The notes: a model not told the origin generated them from the sequence alone. 64,000 bases of DNA from Marinobacter denitrificans (GCF_008795955.1 NZ_VMHN01000004.1:186001-250000), one strand, 5' to 3'. Shown: positions 10,595-20,589, counted from the first letter of the stretch. A program made the numbers and translations.

Positions 10595-11626
10595 TCACAT
10601 GGCATCAACCATGGCGTCCTTTCCCTGGGCGGTTTTGCGGTATTCAATGGGCGTCATTCCGGACCAACGCTTGAACGCCCGGTAAAATGTACTGGGTTCC
10701 GAGAAGCCTGTGAGATAGACAATCTCGTCGATGGATTCATCCGTAGTTGCCAGCAACTGGCGCGCAAGCCGGTAGCGGAAATCTGCCAGCACCTGGTTAA
10801 AACTGGTTTCAGCTTCTGTCAGGCGGGTACGCAATGTTCGTGGCTTTATGCCCAGGCGCCCGGCCACGGCATCCAGGGTAACCTCTCCACTGTCCAGCAG
10901 CTCTGCCACAATGCGTTCCACCTGCCCCACAATGTCCTTCTTCTCCAGGCGGGCAACCTGTTCGCTGGCAAACCGCTCATGGAGGTCCAGCAATTCCGGT
11001 TCTGCATGGGGTGAGGCATGGGATAACAGTGAGGCGGGGAAATACAGCCGGTTCTCCTCCGCCCCAAACACGACATCGCACCCCAGCACCTCGCTCACAT
11101 GAGCTTCGCCATGGTCGCGCTCGTGCTCGAACTCAATCCGGGAAGGATAGAACTGGTCATCAGTAATGGATTTGAAGAAGGTAATCAGGCCCTGGACAAA
11201 GCATTCGTTAAAATGCCGGAGGCGGCTGACTTCGTCAGAGGCAGCGTCCAGTACCATGCAGGCCTCGTCTCCCTCGATGAAGAAATCGGTATTGGCCGCA
11301 TCGCTCAGGAGTCGCTGGTAGTTTTGTGCCCGCCGCAAGCCCTCGCCAAAAGTGGGACTGCTGAGAAACAGGTACTCCAGAACCTGCCCTTTGTACGCCG
11401 GCAGAAGCTGCCCCAGGTGAAGGCCAGCGTCCGGATCACCGGAAACATCCTCAACCACCTGCCAGAAATAAAGCTGGGCGCTGTGAGGGGTTCTCAGTTG
11501 TTCGGTGTAGACGTACTCTTCATCCACCCCCAGCCGGGCAAAAATAGCATCGGTATCAATCCCTTTGCGTTTCATGGCCTGATAAATCAGGCGCAACATC
11601 ACACCCGCATCGCGAAGTTCCTGCAT
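10595..11626 (-). CDS. AraC family transcriptional regulator (second)
   Basis: A 343-residue regulator of the same architecture as the one at 9124: an N-terminal arabinose-binding-like domain (residues about 10-200, including GLHLGQLLPAYKGQVLEYLF) and a C-terminal AraC DNA-binding domain whose second helix-turn-helix reads EIVYLTGFSEPSTFYRAFKRW. The two are clearly paralogous in layout but differ in sequence. It is divergent from the MaoC-type hydratase gene across 160 bases and probably controls it. Confidence 0.9.
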   Translation of the reverse strand: MQELRDAGVMLRLIYQAMKRKGIDTDAIFARLGVDEEYVYTEQLRTPHSAQLYFWQVVEDVSGDPDAGLHLGQLLPAYKGQVLEYLFLSSPTFGEGLRRAQNYQRLLSDAANTDFFIEGDEACMVLDAASDEVSRLRHFNECFVQGLITFFKSITDDQFYPSRIEFEHERDHGEAHVSEVLGCDVVFGAEENRLYFPASLLSHASPHAEPELLDLHERFASEQVARLEKKDIVGQVERIVAELLDSGEVTLDAVAGRLGIKPRTLRTRLTEAETSFNQVLADFRYRLARQLLATTDESIDEIVYLTGFSEPSTFYRAFKRWSGMTPIEYRKTAQGKDAMVDAM

Positions 11627-11788
11627 GAATGTCCCGCTTTATAGTTGTTTATCAATCGGCTTGACCTACCGGACAACCTTGCCGGCACGCCAGGTCAATG
11701 CTCATACTGACCGGGTTTGCCAGACTTAAGTCCAATATTAGAGCATATCAGGCCAGAGCCGCACAGGTGTACCAGGAGAGTTAAGAAT

Positions 11789-12664
11789 ATGACAGATACT
11801 GCAATCTTTCGTAATCACCCGCCAGGCCTATGGTCGCTTTACAGCAAGGCGCTTCTCCCGAAAGGGAAGCCCTCCGGCACTGACATCAGCATTCCTGGAT
11901 TATCCGCCAGGCTGATTGGCGTCAATACGGCGAACAGTAATCTGAAGCGCTACCAGGAAGTCTGCGGATTCGGCACACAAACCACTGTGCCTATCACCTG
12001 GCCCCATATTCTGGCGTTTCCGCTGCACCTGAAGCTGTTGACGGATACCGCCTTCCCGCTGCCACTGCTGGGCCTGGTGCATCTTCGCAATCACATAACC
12101 CAGCATCGCCCGATCGGGGCTGGTGAAAGTGTGGACATTTCTGTGCGACTGGAAGGCCAGAACAATACCCCTAAGGGCCTGGAATTCGACCTGATAACCG
12201 AGGTCTGGGCGGCAGGTCGCGTGGTCTGGGAGGAAACCAGCACGAATCTGTTCCGGCAGCCGGCCAAAACCGGTAAAAAATCGGGCGGCAAGCCACCAGA
12301 ACTGCCCCGCTACCCGGAGTCGACCGAGATCAGTGCCCCGGAATCCATTGGCAGGCAATACGCCAGCGTTTCCGGAGACAGGAATCCTATACACCTGCAC
12401 GCGCTGACTGCGAAGGCATTCGGTTTTCCCCGCGCCATCGCCCACGGCATGTGGAGCAAGGCCAGGGTATTGGCATTGCTGGAACAACAGAGCGGCTGGC
12501 GCCCGGAGGAGGTATCCGTATCCTGCCAGTTCAAAAAGCCGCTATTCCTGCCCGGAACGGCACAGCTCAACTGGCAGACGGGAAAGGCTGGCTGGGACTA
12601 TCAACTGCTGAATGCATCAGGTGCGGCCCCTCATCTGAGTGGCGAAATTCGCTGGGGCAACTGA
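11789..12664 (+). CDS. MaoC-like enoyl-CoA hydratase/dehydratase
   Basis: A 291-residue double hot-dog protein. The C-terminal half holds the hydratase-2 motif YASVSGDRNPIHL (near residue 196), with the catalytic Asp and His, followed by the AIAHGMWS segment. Such proteins hydrate enoyl-CoA or dehydrate 3-hydroxyacyl chains in fatty-acid metabolism. The ATG at 11789 is chosen over an earlier in-frame start because of the strong AGGAGAG site in front of it. It is convergent with the sensor kinase gene, with four bases between the stops. Confidence 0.85.
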   Translation: MTDTAIFRNHPPGLWSLYSKALLPKGKPSGTDISIPGLSARLIGVNTANSNLKRYQEVCGFGTQTTVPITWPHILAFPLHLKLLTDTAFPLPLLGLVHLRNHITQHRPIGAGESVDISVRLEGQNNTPKGLEFDLITEVWAAGRVVWEETSTNLFRQPAKTGKKSGGKPPELPRYPESTEISAPESIGRQYASVSGDRNPIHLHALTAKAFGFPRAIAHGMWSKARVLALLEQQSGWRPEEVSVSCQFKKPLFLPGTAQLNWQTGKAGWDYQLLNASGAAPHLSGEIRWGN

Positions 12665-12668
12665 TGAA

Positions 12669-14258
12669 CTACTGCGCCGGCACCGGGGCATCGGCGTCCG
12701 GCGCGCAGGAAGCGCCGTCGGAGCCCGCCACGGGCAAAGTGAAATAGAAACAGGCCCCACCATGCTCCGGGCGCTCGAATCCAATATCACCACCCTGAGC
12801 CTGGATCAGGGAGCGGCAGGTAGGCAGGCCTATCCCCATTCCCTCCTCCTTGGTCGTGTAAAACGGAAGGAACAGTTTTTCTTCGGCATCATCCGGCAAA
12901 CCAACGCCATGGTCGGTCACGGCAACCCTGACGCAGCGGCTGCCAGACATGGCCACTTTCACTTCCACCGGTGCCGAGGAATCAGCACTGCGGGTGGACT
13001 CCAGAGCATTACGGATGAGATTCAGCGCCACCTGCTGAACCTGAATGGGATCTGCCAGCACCTCGGGAACATCCTCCGCCACGGAGATTTCAACGCCACC
13101 TTCATTATTGCGAATATCCACTTCCGCAAACTGGCGGGTATCTTCAAGCAGAGCAGCGATGGACAGCACGTCCTTTCCTGCTGCCGGCTTCTTCATGAAT
13201 CGCCGGATCCGTCGTATTACTTCGCTGGCCCGGTGTGACTGGGCTTCAATCTTTTCCAGGGTCTCTTCGAGCAACTTGTGATCCGGCTCTTCCTTCGCCA
13301 GCACGCGCCTGGCAACCCGAGCATAGTTGGTAATAGCCGTCAGAGGCTGATTCACCTCGTGGGCCACACCCGCGGCCATCTCCCCCATCGTGGTCAGGCG
13401 CGAAAAATGGGCGATCTGCTCACGCTGCTCCTGGACCACATGGCGGGCGTCTTCGAGGGCCTGTTCACTCTCAAGCTCGGTAGTAATATCCCGAAAAACC
13501 ACGACGGCACCGTGCAGTTCCTCTCCATCGAGTTTGGGGGTGGATCGGTACTCCATGGGAAACGTAGTGCCATCTGCACGCAGCATCTCAATATCGCGCT
13601 GGTTTTCCGCAACACCCTGGGTGCAGGTGGCGTATACGGGGAGGGAGTCGCACCCCTGACCGGCCGTGCGGAAATGCAGAGCAAAGAAATTCTGGCCAAT
13701 CAATTCATCAACGGGACTGCGCATGATCAGGGCAGCTGCAGGATTGGCGAACACGATGACCCCGGTCGCGTCCAGACCGTAAATGCCTTCACTGATGGAG
13801 TTCAGTATGCGGGCCTGGTCGTTTTCAAGCTGGCGATTGCGCGCCTGTAGTTCCCGCTCAAGGCGGATTACCCGGGCATGGGTTTTCACCCTGGCAATGA
13901 CTTCCTGAGCCTGGAAGGGCTTGGAGATATAGTCCGCGCCACCGAGAGAAAAACCACGGACCTTGGCCTGAAGATCGTCAAGAGCGGACAGGAAGACGAC
14001 AGCACTGTCGGAAGTGACCGGGTCCGCCTTCAAGCGTTCACACACCTGGTAGCCATCCAGCTCCGGCATCATGATATCCAGCAGGATGACCTCCGGCTGG
14101 TGACGGTGAGCCAGGTCGAGCGCTTTTTCCCCATCATTGGCAATTAACAGGCGATAACCCTTGTCTTTCAGGGTTTCATAGAGCACTTTCAGGTTCTGCG
14201 GATTGTCGTCAACAAGCAGAACTGTTACGTCTGTTGTCTCGGGGACAGCATCTGTCAT
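12669..14258 (-). CDS. Hybrid sensor histidine kinase: receiver - PAS - kinase
   Basis: A 529-residue signalling protein without membrane segments. Residues 10-125 are a receiver domain with the phospho-acceptor Asp in LLDIMMPELDGY. Residues about 140-265 are a PAS domain followed by a coiled coil. HisKA has the phospho-His in GVAHEVNQPLTAITNY (near residue 299), and the ATPase has N, G1 and G2 boxes (NLIRNALES, DHGVGLPD, GMGIGLPTCR). It resembles FixL-type kinases and precedes the FixJ-like regulator at 14304-14930 on the same strand. The signal is unknown. Confidence 0.93.
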   Translation of the reverse strand: MTDAVPETTDVTVLLVDDNPQNLKVLYETLKDKGYRLLIANDGEKALDLAHRHQPEVILLDIMMPELDGYQVCERLKADPVTSDSAVVFLSALDDLQAKVRGFSLGGADYISKPFQAQEVIARVKTHARVIRLERELQARNRQLENDQARILNSISEGIYGLDATGVIVFANPAAALIMRSPVDELIGQNFFALHFRTAGQGCDSLPVYATCTQGVAENQRDIEMLRADGTTFPMEYRSTPKLDGEELHGAVVVFRDITTELESEQALEDARHVVQEQREQIAHFSRLTTMGEMAAGVAHEVNQPLTAITNYARVARRVLAKEEPDHKLLEETLEKIEAQSHRASEVIRRIRRFMKKPAAGKDVLSIAALLEDTRQFAEVDIRNNEGGVEISVAEDVPEVLADPIQVQQVALNLIRNALESTRSADSSAPVEVKVAMSGSRCVRVAVTDHGVGLPDDAEEKLFLPFYTTKEEGMGIGLPTCRSLIQAQGGDIGFERPEHGGACFYFTLPVAGSDGASCAPDADAPVPAQ

Positions 14259-14303
14259 ATAAGTACGGCCGGTTACGATAGTGACTGCATAATGCCGGCC
14301 AAA

Positions 14304-14930
14304 TCAGCGCGGGTCGATAAGGTCCTTTACGGACAGAACCATACGGACCAGGTGTGCCAGTGAATGGGTTCCCATCTTGTGCATGACCCGTGAACGGTGT
14401 ATCTCCACGGTTCGCTGGCTGATTTCAAGCTCGATGGCTATGACCTTGTTGGCCTGCCCTGCAATCATCCGGTCCATGATTTCGTGTTCCCGCGGGGTCA
14501 GGCTCTTTACCCGGCGCAGGATTTCCTGTTTCTCACCAAGGGTTTTACGCTGCTCCCGGTCCTGCTCCAGTGCAGCCTCGATTTTCTGCAACAGGGCTTC
14601 TTCACGATAGGGCTTCTGGATGAAGTCCACTGCGCCTTCTTTCATGGCATCCACGGCCATCGGCACGTCACCATGCCCGGTCACAAAGATGATGGGCAGT
14701 ATCGAGTGCTTTTCATTCAGCTTTTTCTGAAGTTCCATGCCGTCCATGCCAGGCATACGAATATCCAGCACAATGCAGCCAGCCATCTTTTCGGAATAAT
14801 CCTTCAGGAAGGCGTTGGCATTTTCGTAAGTGCTGACGGGCTTGCCATCGGATTTCAGCAGCAACTCCAGCGAGTCGCGTACCGCCTCGTCATCTTCAAC
14901 TACGTACACTGTTTGCTGGGTATCAGTCAT
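14304..14930 (-). CDS. FixJ/LuxR-type response regulator
   Basis: A 208-residue regulator. The receiver domain (residues 6-120) has the acceptor Asp in VLDIRMPGMDGM and the conserved Lys in DFIQKPY. The C-terminal LuxR helix-turn-helix (about 140-200) reads LTPREHEIMDRMIAG, then ISQRTVEIHRSRVMHKMG. It is transcribed ahead of the hybrid kinase (gap about 45 bases) and is its probable partner. A second FixJ-like regulator is at 32557. Confidence 0.94.
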   Translation of the reverse strand: MTDTQQTVYVVEDDEAVRDSLELLLKSDGKPVSTYENANAFLKDYSEKMAGCIVLDIRMPGMDGMELQKKLNEKHSILPIIFVTGHGDVPMAVDAMKEGAVDFIQKPYREEALLQKIEAALEQDREQRKTLGEKQEILRRVKSLTPREHEIMDRMIAGQANKVIAIELEISQRTVEIHRSRVMHKMGTHSLAHLVRMVLSVKDLIDPR

Positions 14931-14968
14931 GTGCCTTGTCTCTCCTTTACAATTGCCGCCGATGCACC

Positions 14969-17377
14969 TTAGTGAATCGACGGATCTTTGTTTTCATCCC
15001 GGGCATGCTCCTGGCGCTCGTGTTCACGCATCTTCTCCAGACGTTGCTGGATCATGCCAAAAACGCTCTGTTTGGGATACCTGCCTTTATTGTCTGCCTT
15101 GCCCGCCGGCTTACCCAGCAAAAGCGTGATCGCCTCTTCTGCACGGGTCACCGCGTGCACGTGAAACTGGCCGTTGCGTGCAGCCTGAACAACCTCCTGG
15201 TCGAGCATCAGGTTCTGCACATTCGTTGCAGGTACGATAACACCCTGTGTTCCGGTCAACTCTCCGGTCAGTTTACAGGTGCTGTAGAAACCTTCGACCT
15301 TCTCGTTGACGCCACCAATCGGCTGGACCTCGCCAAACTGGTTGACGGACCCGGTAATCGCCAGGTCCTGGCGCACGGGCAGCCCGGAAAGTGCTGAAAC
15401 CAACGCGCACAGCTCGGCCAGAGAAGCACTGTCACCATCCACTTCGCCGTAGTTCTGCTCGAACGTCAGGCTCGCCGACAGATGCATGGGGTCATTGACG
15501 GCGAAATGGGCAGAAAGCCACGAACTGAGAATCATCACACCCTTGGAGTGAATGTTGCCCCCCAGCTTGACGTCCCGCTCGATATCCATCACCGCACCAT
15601 CTCCATAATAGCAGGTGGCAGTAATTCTGTTGGACAGACCGAACTCGAAGCCGCCGGTGGAAAGCACTGACAGCGCGTTCACCTGTCCCACGCAGGTACC
15701 CGTGGTGGATACCAGGGTGGATCCGTCACGAATGGAATCGTAGAACTGATCCCGGATCCGGCTGCTGCGATAACGGGCACTCTCCAGCGCCTGATCCACA
15801 TGAGAGTTCTGGATCAGCCGTGCGTTAGCCTGGCGCGCCCAGTAGTCCGACTCGCGCAACAGGTTGGCAATATCCGCGGCATGCAATGACAGGCGATCCT
15901 GATGCTCGGCCATGCGTGCGCTGTGTTCAATAATGCGTGCGACCGCCTTGTTGCTGCAGTGAAGAAGCTTCTTTTCATCCACCAGACTGGCGATGAACTT
16001 CGCGTACAGCACCTGACTTTCATCCGTACGCATCATCTCGTTCTCAAAATCCGCCGTTACCCGGAACAGCTCCGCGAACTCCGGATCGTGTTCCTGCAGT
16101 AACATCCAGGTTTCCCGGTCGCCGAACAGCACAATTTTCACGTCCAGCGGAATTTCTTCAGGCTCCAGTGAGATAGTCCCGGACAGAGTCAGTTCCCGTT
16201 CCAGCGAATTGATCTGGATGGTCTTCGAGCGCAGAGCCCGTTTGAGGCCATCCCACACGAACGGCTGTTCCAGAACCTTGATAGCATCCATCAACAGATA
16301 GCCACCATTGGCACGGTGAAGGCTGCCGGGGCGAATGAGGGAGAAATCGGTAAACACGGTACCCTTGAAGGTCACGCTTTCCACGTAACCAAACAGATTG
16401 TGATACGTGGGGTTATCCTCCACCACTACCGGCACTTCATCGGTTTTCTGGTGGACGAGCACATTCACCAGATACCGCCGGGGCATCTTTTTATCCAGCG
16501 ACGCATAGGCTATTGCAGCCTGCTCTTCATTGTCTTCCAGAAAGATTTCCAGGCTCTCTGACAAATCCTTGCGCACCGCCTCGAAGTAGGAAACCACGTC
16601 CGGCTGGTCCTGGTATTTTTCAACCAGCTCATCGATCTGGTGGCCGGAGATCCCCTCCAGAGTTTCCTCATTAAGCGCCTGCTGGTCCTCGGCGTATTCC
16701 TGCTCCCAGTCCGCCAGCTTCCGCAACGCCTGTCTGAGTTTTTTCTCAAGTTTGTTGATCTCGGTTTCGAACTTGTCCCGCTGCGCTTCGGTCAGCGCCT
16801 GGAACGACTCGGCGGTATGAGGTTCGTCACCATTCATTGCCACCAGGCGATAGCCGCCCGGGGTTGTGATATTCAGACTGACTTTCTTGCGCCTGGCCTG
16901 GGCGGCGACCTTCTCCAGCTCGTCTTCCTGCTTTCGCCCGTAGTCGTTCTTCAGTTTTTCAGCACGCTCCAGGAAACTGTCGCTGTCGAACGTCTGGGGA
17001 ATCATCTTCATCAGACGCCCCATCAGCTTTTCCATATCCTGCTTCAACTCGGTGCCCTTGCCCGCAGGCAGCCTGAGCATCCTGGGTACGCGAGGCTCCT
17101 CAAAGTTGGCGACATAGCACCAGTCGTGGCTCTGATTGTCGGTGTCCACATGGTGCTCAAGGTAGCGCAGCATCATGGTGCGCTTGCCGATCCCGTTGCG
17201 CCCCACCGCGTACACGTTGTAACCACCATGGGGCATGGCCAGGGCAAAACGTACCGCCGCCTGGGCCCGATTCTGGCCGACAATTTCTGCCAGGGGCTCA
17301 AGTTGACGGGTAGTCTTGAACGGTAAATCTTTTAAAACACAGGCTTTATAAAGCTGGTTCAGGGACAGTGACTTCAA
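14969..17377 (-). CDS. LonB-like ATP-dependent protease (AAA_32 / Lon C-terminal)
   Basis: An 802-residue protein of the proteobacterial Lon-related family (such as P. aeruginosa AsrA). An N-terminal ATPase region has Walker A GRNGIGKRT near residue 59 and a long coiled-coil insertion (about 140-260). The C-terminal Lon protease domain has the catalytic Ser in DGDSASLAE (near residue 647) and the Lys in GGVNEKVEGFY (near residue 690), so the Ser-Lys dyad is complete. The C-terminal 40 residues are charged. The ATP-dependent proteolysis role comes from the family; targets are unknown. It is transcribed toward the response regulator gene. Confidence 0.93.
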   Translation of the reverse strand: MKSLSLNQLYKACVLKDLPFKTTRQLEPLAEIVGQNRAQAAVRFALAMPHGGYNVYAVGRNGIGKRTMMLRYLEHHVDTDNQSHDWCYVANFEEPRVPRMLRLPAGKGTELKQDMEKLMGRLMKMIPQTFDSDSFLERAEKLKNDYGRKQEDELEKVAAQARRKKVSLNITTPGGYRLVAMNGDEPHTAESFQALTEAQRDKFETEINKLEKKLRQALRKLADWEQEYAEDQQALNEETLEGISGHQIDELVEKYQDQPDVVSYFEAVRKDLSESLEIFLEDNEEQAAIAYASLDKKMPRRYLVNVLVHQKTDEVPVVVEDNPTYHNLFGYVESVTFKGTVFTDFSLIRPGSLHRANGGYLLMDAIKVLEQPFVWDGLKRALRSKTIQINSLERELTLSGTISLEPEEIPLDVKIVLFGDRETWMLLQEHDPEFAELFRVTADFENEMMRTDESQVLYAKFIASLVDEKKLLHCSNKAVARIIEHSARMAEHQDRLSLHAADIANLLRESDYWARQANARLIQNSHVDQALESARYRSSRIRDQFYDSIRDGSTLVSTTGTCVGQVNALSVLSTGGFEFGLSNRITATCYYGDGAVMDIERDVKLGGNIHSKGVMILSSWLSAHFAVNDPMHLSASLTFEQNYGEVDGDSASLAELCALVSALSGLPVRQDLAITGSVNQFGEVQPIGGVNEKVEGFYSTCKLTGELTGTQGVIVPATNVQNLMLDQEVVQAARNGQFHVHAVTRAEEAITLLLGKPAGKADNKGRYPKQSVFGMIQQRLEKMREHERQEHARDENKDPSIH

Positions 17378-17544
17378 GGTTCGGTCCTGTAACGGTATGA
17401 AAGCATTTGGTTATGGGCGGTCATTGTAGAATCTGGGGCCCGCCCTGTCGCGCACAGGCTAAAGTTTTAGCCAAACTTGTCGATAAATTGATCAATCGGG
17501 CATAATTATCCACCGCAGAAAGGCACAGACAGGGCACTTACAGA

Positions 17545-17829
17545 ATGGATATTTACCGCAATCAATCGCAACCGCTGACAGTGCTGGAGTCACTGCGCAA
17601 GCGCAAACCCTTTACGCTACCTGAACCGCAGCAACCAACCCCGTCTCCGGAAAAGCCACAGGGAGATCGTCGAGTACAACCCGACCGGCGTCGTGCGCAG
17701 GTGGCTTTTGAAGGGCCGGACCGCCGCAAGAAACGTTCCAGGCGCAGCCCCCGCCTACTGCACCCGAAGACCGGCCAGGAAGCCCCGGTAGAAGACCGAA
17801 GAGGCCGATTGGTCAGTACCCGGGCGTAG
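17545..17829 (+). CDS. Small basic, probably disordered protein
   Basis: A 94-residue protein rich in Arg, Pro and Asp, with several DRR repeats (GDRRVQPDRRR, PDRRKKRSRR, VEDRRGR) and no hydrophobic core. No family recognised. A promoter-like TTGTCG-18 bases-CATAAT lies upstream (about 17487-17516), and the gene precedes a PilZ-domain gene in the same direction. The ribosome site is weak. Probably real given its separate promoter-like region, but function cannot be assigned. Confidence 0.55.
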   Translation: MDIYRNQSQPLTVLESLRKRKPFTLPEPQQPTPSPEKPQGDRRVQPDRRRAQVAFEGPDRRKKRSRRSPRLLHPKTGQEAPVEDRRGRLVSTRA

Positions 17830-18007
17830 AACATCAAGACTGCATGGGCATGGTTTGTTGACACAGGTACCGGCGTTTCGTTTTTGATAACCTGATCACA
17901 GTTCTTTGATTGGTCATTTTTCAGTCACTCCTTCGGGAACTAAACTCCATGTCCCGATGGAAAAACGGGCCGATAACAATCACAAGATCAGCAACGGATA
18001 TCAACCT

Positions 18008-18385
18008 ATGACGAATGATTCCGCAGACCGCAGAATCAAGGACCGCTACCCTGCGATGTGCCTGAAGGTACAGCTGCAGGAACGTGGTTTTTTCGGTCGG
18101 GGGAAGAATTCCATCGCGGTCACCTGCATTGATATGAACCGTTACGGCATGGCCGTGCTTTGCCCGAGGCCAGTAGAGGTCGGCACGCGGCTGTATATGG
18201 ACTTTGATGGCAAGTATATCCGCGAATCCCGCGTGGCCGCTCAGGTAGTCAACTGCCAGCCTTTCCAGACAGGCTATCGGATAAGCCTTCAGTTCAGTTA
18301 CTGCTTTGAGAAAAGAGGGTATTCAAGAACCGTGGATAATGCCCTTTCACGCATCGAAGGCTTCTATAACCGCTACGCCAGCTGA
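18008..18385 (+). CDS. PilZ domain protein
   Basis: About 125 residues forming a single PilZ-like beta-barrel (RRIKDRYPAMCLKVQLQE, then CIDMNRYGMAVLCP and a hydrophobic barrel strand set). PilZ domains bind cyclic di-GMP through RxxxR and D/NxSxxG motifs. The RxxxR part is present near the N-terminus (RIKDR), while the second motif reads DMNRYG, so c-di-GMP binding is uncertain. The ATG at 18008 is chosen because the domain starts there; in-frame starts at 17957 (ATG) and 17906 (TTG) are possible. Confidence 0.75.
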   Translation: MTNDSADRRIKDRYPAMCLKVQLQERGFFGRGKNSIAVTCIDMNRYGMAVLCPRPVEVGTRLYMDFDGKYIRESRVAAQVVNCQPFQTGYRISLQFSYCFEKRGYSRTVDNALSRIEGFYNRYAS

Positions 18386-18392
18386 CCCTTTC

Positions 18393-18860
18393 CTAGAACA
18401 AACCCGCATCCAGACTAGCCGCCATATAAAGCCCGAGTTCACGGCACTGTTCCTCGAATTCATCCCGGTACTCACCATGACAGAGCAATGGCTCCTGAAC
18501 CAGGCGCCAGCGTAGGCCAGTGGTAATGGATTCGATGGCACGATGGGTGCCAGTGCCGTCGAGCCCGGCGCGGATATAAAAGGTGAAAGGCAGCCCCTGG
18601 GTTTTTTCCAGGCAGGGATAGTAACTACGGTCAAAGAAATCCTTGAGGGCCCCGCTCATGTAACCGAGGTTTTCAGTGGTGCCGAGGATGATTGCATCAC
18701 AGGCCAGAACGTCATCCGGGCCGGCTTCCAGTGGCGGAAGGACGGTCACCTCCACATTTTCGATGTCTTCGTGCTTTGCGCCCTGCTCTACCGCTTCCCG
18801 CAGTTTGAGGGTATTCGGGGAGGGGGCGTGGGCAACGATCAACAGCTTTTTCGCGTCCAT
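18393..18860 (-). CDS. Flavodoxin-like / NADPH-dependent FMN reductase family protein
   Basis: A 155-residue flavodoxin-fold protein. The first strand and phosphate-binding loop read KLLIVAHAPSPNTLKLREAV, and the second flavin-contact loop is IILGTTENLGYMSGALKDFFDR. These are the FMN-binding elements of the family, which shuttle electrons or reduce quinones. It lies directly downstream of recA on the same strand, where many gammaproteobacteria carry recX; no recX is present here. Convergent with the PilZ gene. Confidence 0.82.
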   Translation of the reverse strand: MDAKKLLIVAHAPSPNTLKLREAVEQGAKHEDIENVEVTVLPPLEAGPDDVLACDAIILGTTENLGYMSGALKDFFDRSYYPCLEKTQGLPFTFYIRAGLDGTGTHRAIESITTGLRWRLVQEPLLCHGEYRDEFEEQCRELGLYMAASLDAGLF

Positions 18861-18895
18861 GACACCCCCCCCCTCAGCATCGAAAAAAACAGCGC

Positions 18896-19942
18896 TTACA
18901 GAAGCTCTCCGTTAGCGTCTGCTGTTGCCTCTTCAGCCGCTTCTTTCTTCACCGGCTTGGGCATCAGCTTGTCACGTACAGCAGCTTCGATTTCCTTGGC
19001 GATATCAAGGTTCTCTTCCAGGAACTTGCAGGCGTTGGCCTTGCCCTGGCCGATCTTGTCTCCCTTATAAGCGTACCAGGCGCCGGACTTGTCCACGAAG
19101 CCTTCCTTCACGCCCATATCGAGCACTTCGGCCATGTGGTAGATGCCCTTGCCGTACATGATCTGGAATTCGGCCTGCCTGAACGGCGGGGAAACCTTGT
19201 TCTTGACCACTTTTACGCGGGTTTCGTTACCGACCACTTCGTCGCCGTCTTTCACCGAGCCGATACGACGGATGTCCAGGCGAACGGACGAGTAGAACTT
19301 CAGGGCGTTACCACCGGTAGTGGTTTCGGGGCTACCAAACATAACGCCGATTTTCATGCGGATCTGGTTGATGAAGATCAGCAGGCAGTTAGCGTGTTTG
19401 ATGTTACCGGTCAGTTTGCGCAGGGCCTGGGACATCAGGCGGGCCTGCAGACCTACGTGGCTGTCGCCCATCTCGCCTTCAATTTCGGCTTTCGGCGTCA
19501 AGGCCGCAACAGAATCAACAATAATTACGTCCACCGCATTGGAACGAACCAGCATATCGGCGATTTCCAGTGCCTGCTCACCGGTATCCGGCTGGGATAC
19601 CAGCAAATCGTCCACGTTAACGCCCAGTTTTTCGGCGTAGATGGGATCCAGGGCGTGCTCTGCGTCGATGAAGGCGCAGGTTTTACCGGCTTTCTGGGCT
19701 TCGGCAATCACCTGGAGGGTCAGCGTGGTTTTACCGGAGCTTTCGGGGCCATAGATCTCACAGATGCGCCCGTAAGGCAGGCCACCAATGCCCAGAGCGA
19801 CATCCAGGCCGAGAGAGCCGGTGGACACTGCAGGAATGGCTTCCCGGGGCTGATCGCCCATTTTCATCACGGCACCCTTCCCGAACTGGCGTTCAATCTG
19901 GCTAAGCGCTGCGCTCAGTGCTTTGTTGCGGTTGTCTTCCAT
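18896..19942 (-). CDS. recA: RecA recombinase
   Basis: Forms filaments on single-stranded DNA, catalyses strand exchange and acts as co-protease for LexA and UmuD. It has the full 348 residues: Walker [10 protein letters not shown] near residue 67, Walker B in [10 protein letters not shown], the L2 loop [20 protein letters not shown], and an acidic/alanine-rich C-terminus. A consensus LexA box lies about 90 bases upstream. The cinA-recA order on the minus strand, divergent from mutS, is typical of gammaproteobacteria. Confidence 0.98.
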   Translation of the reverse strand: MEDNRNKALSAALSQIERQFGKGAVMKMGDQPREAIPAVSTGSLGLDVALGIGGLPYGRICEIYGPESSGKTTLTLQVIAEAQKAGKTCAFIDAEHALDPIYAEKLGVNVDDLLVSQPDTGEQALEIADMLVRSNAVDVIIVDSVAALTPKAEIEGEMGDSHVGLQARLMSQALRKLTGNIKHANCLLIFINQIRMKIGVMFGSPETTTGGNALKFYSSVRLDIRRIGSVKDGDEVVGNETRVKVVKNKVSPPFRQAEFQIMYGKGIYHMAEVLDMGVKEGFVDKSGAWYAYKGDKIGQGKANACKFLEENLDIAKEIEAAVRDKLMPKPVKKEAAEEATADANGELL

Positions 19943-20010
19943 TGTTACAAACCCTCTGTCGCCTGTGCCGTTATCGGGGCGGAAGCCCGGCGGCCGAAAT
20001 CGTTAGCTCA

Positions 20011-20033
20011 GGAGCCCGGAAAAACCGGACTCC
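20011..20033 (-). other. Hairpin in the recA leader
   Basis: Inverted repeat GGAGCCCGG (20011-20019) / CCGGACTCC (20025-20033) with an A5 loop, one mismatch. Read on the minus strand it lies just after the SOS box and in the 5' leader of recA. It has no T-run, so it is not a terminator; it may stabilise or modulate the recA mRNA. Confidence 0.55.
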
Positions 20034-20048
20034 TGTATATTTGAACAG
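20033..20048 (-). promoter_or_regulatory. LexA (SOS) box of recA
   Basis: CTGTATATTTGAACAG matches the gammaproteobacterial operator CTGT-N8-ACAG. It lies about 90 bases upstream of the recA start, between cinA and recA, so recA has its own SOS promoter besides read-through from cinA. Confidence 0.9.
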
Positions 20049-20088
20049 TATTAAAACATAACATCGGGGCAAGACCAACCCCTCCGCT

Positions 20089-20589
20089 TCAGGAGTTTTC
20101 CAGAAAGCTCCTAACCCCCTGTAACGCATGCAGAACAGCCTGGCGCCGCACCTGATCACGGTCGCCCGGGAAGGTTTCAACCACCGCTACGGTGTCTGCC
20201 GGAGAACGGCCCCAGGCAAACCATACGGTACCCACTGGCTTGTCGTCGCTACCGCCACCAGGGCCTGCAACGCCGCTGATAGCCACCGCAACACTGGCAC
20301 CGGTTGTGGACAGTGCCCCGGCCACCATCTCTCGCACCACCGGTTCGCTGACCGCGCCCTGCTCGTCAAGGGAGGCCTCCGTAACTCCGAGCAATGCCCT
20401 TTTGGCGTCATTGCTATAGGTAACCAGCCCAGCCAGCACGTAGGCCGACGAACCTGCGCGGTCAGTCAATACCTTGGCAACCCAGCCGCCGGTGCAGCTT
20501 TCGGCGGTGGCAATGGTAAGCTCGCGCCGCTCCAGCAATTCGGCCAGTTGGTTACCTGCGTCCGCCAATGCCTGGTCAGTCAGTGGCAT
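20089..20589 (-). CDS. pncC: CinA-family nicotinamide-nucleotide amidohydrolase (PncC)
   Basis: A 166-residue stand-alone CinA C-terminal domain that deamidates nicotinamide mononucleotide in NAD recycling. Signatures are [19 protein letters not shown] near the N-terminus, [12 protein letters not shown], and [20 protein letters not shown]. Length fits the PncC type without the N-terminal MoaB-like domain. It is upstream of recA on the same strand and divergent from mutS, a common arrangement. Confidence 0.93.
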   Translation of the reverse strand: MPLTDQALADAGNQLAELLERRELTIATAESCTGGWVAKVLTDRAGSSAYVLAGLVTYSNDAKRALLGVTEASLDEQGAVSEPVVREMVAGALSTTGASVAVAISGVAGPGGGSDDKPVGTVWFAWGRSPADTVAVVETFPGDRDQVRRQAVLHALQGVRSFLENS

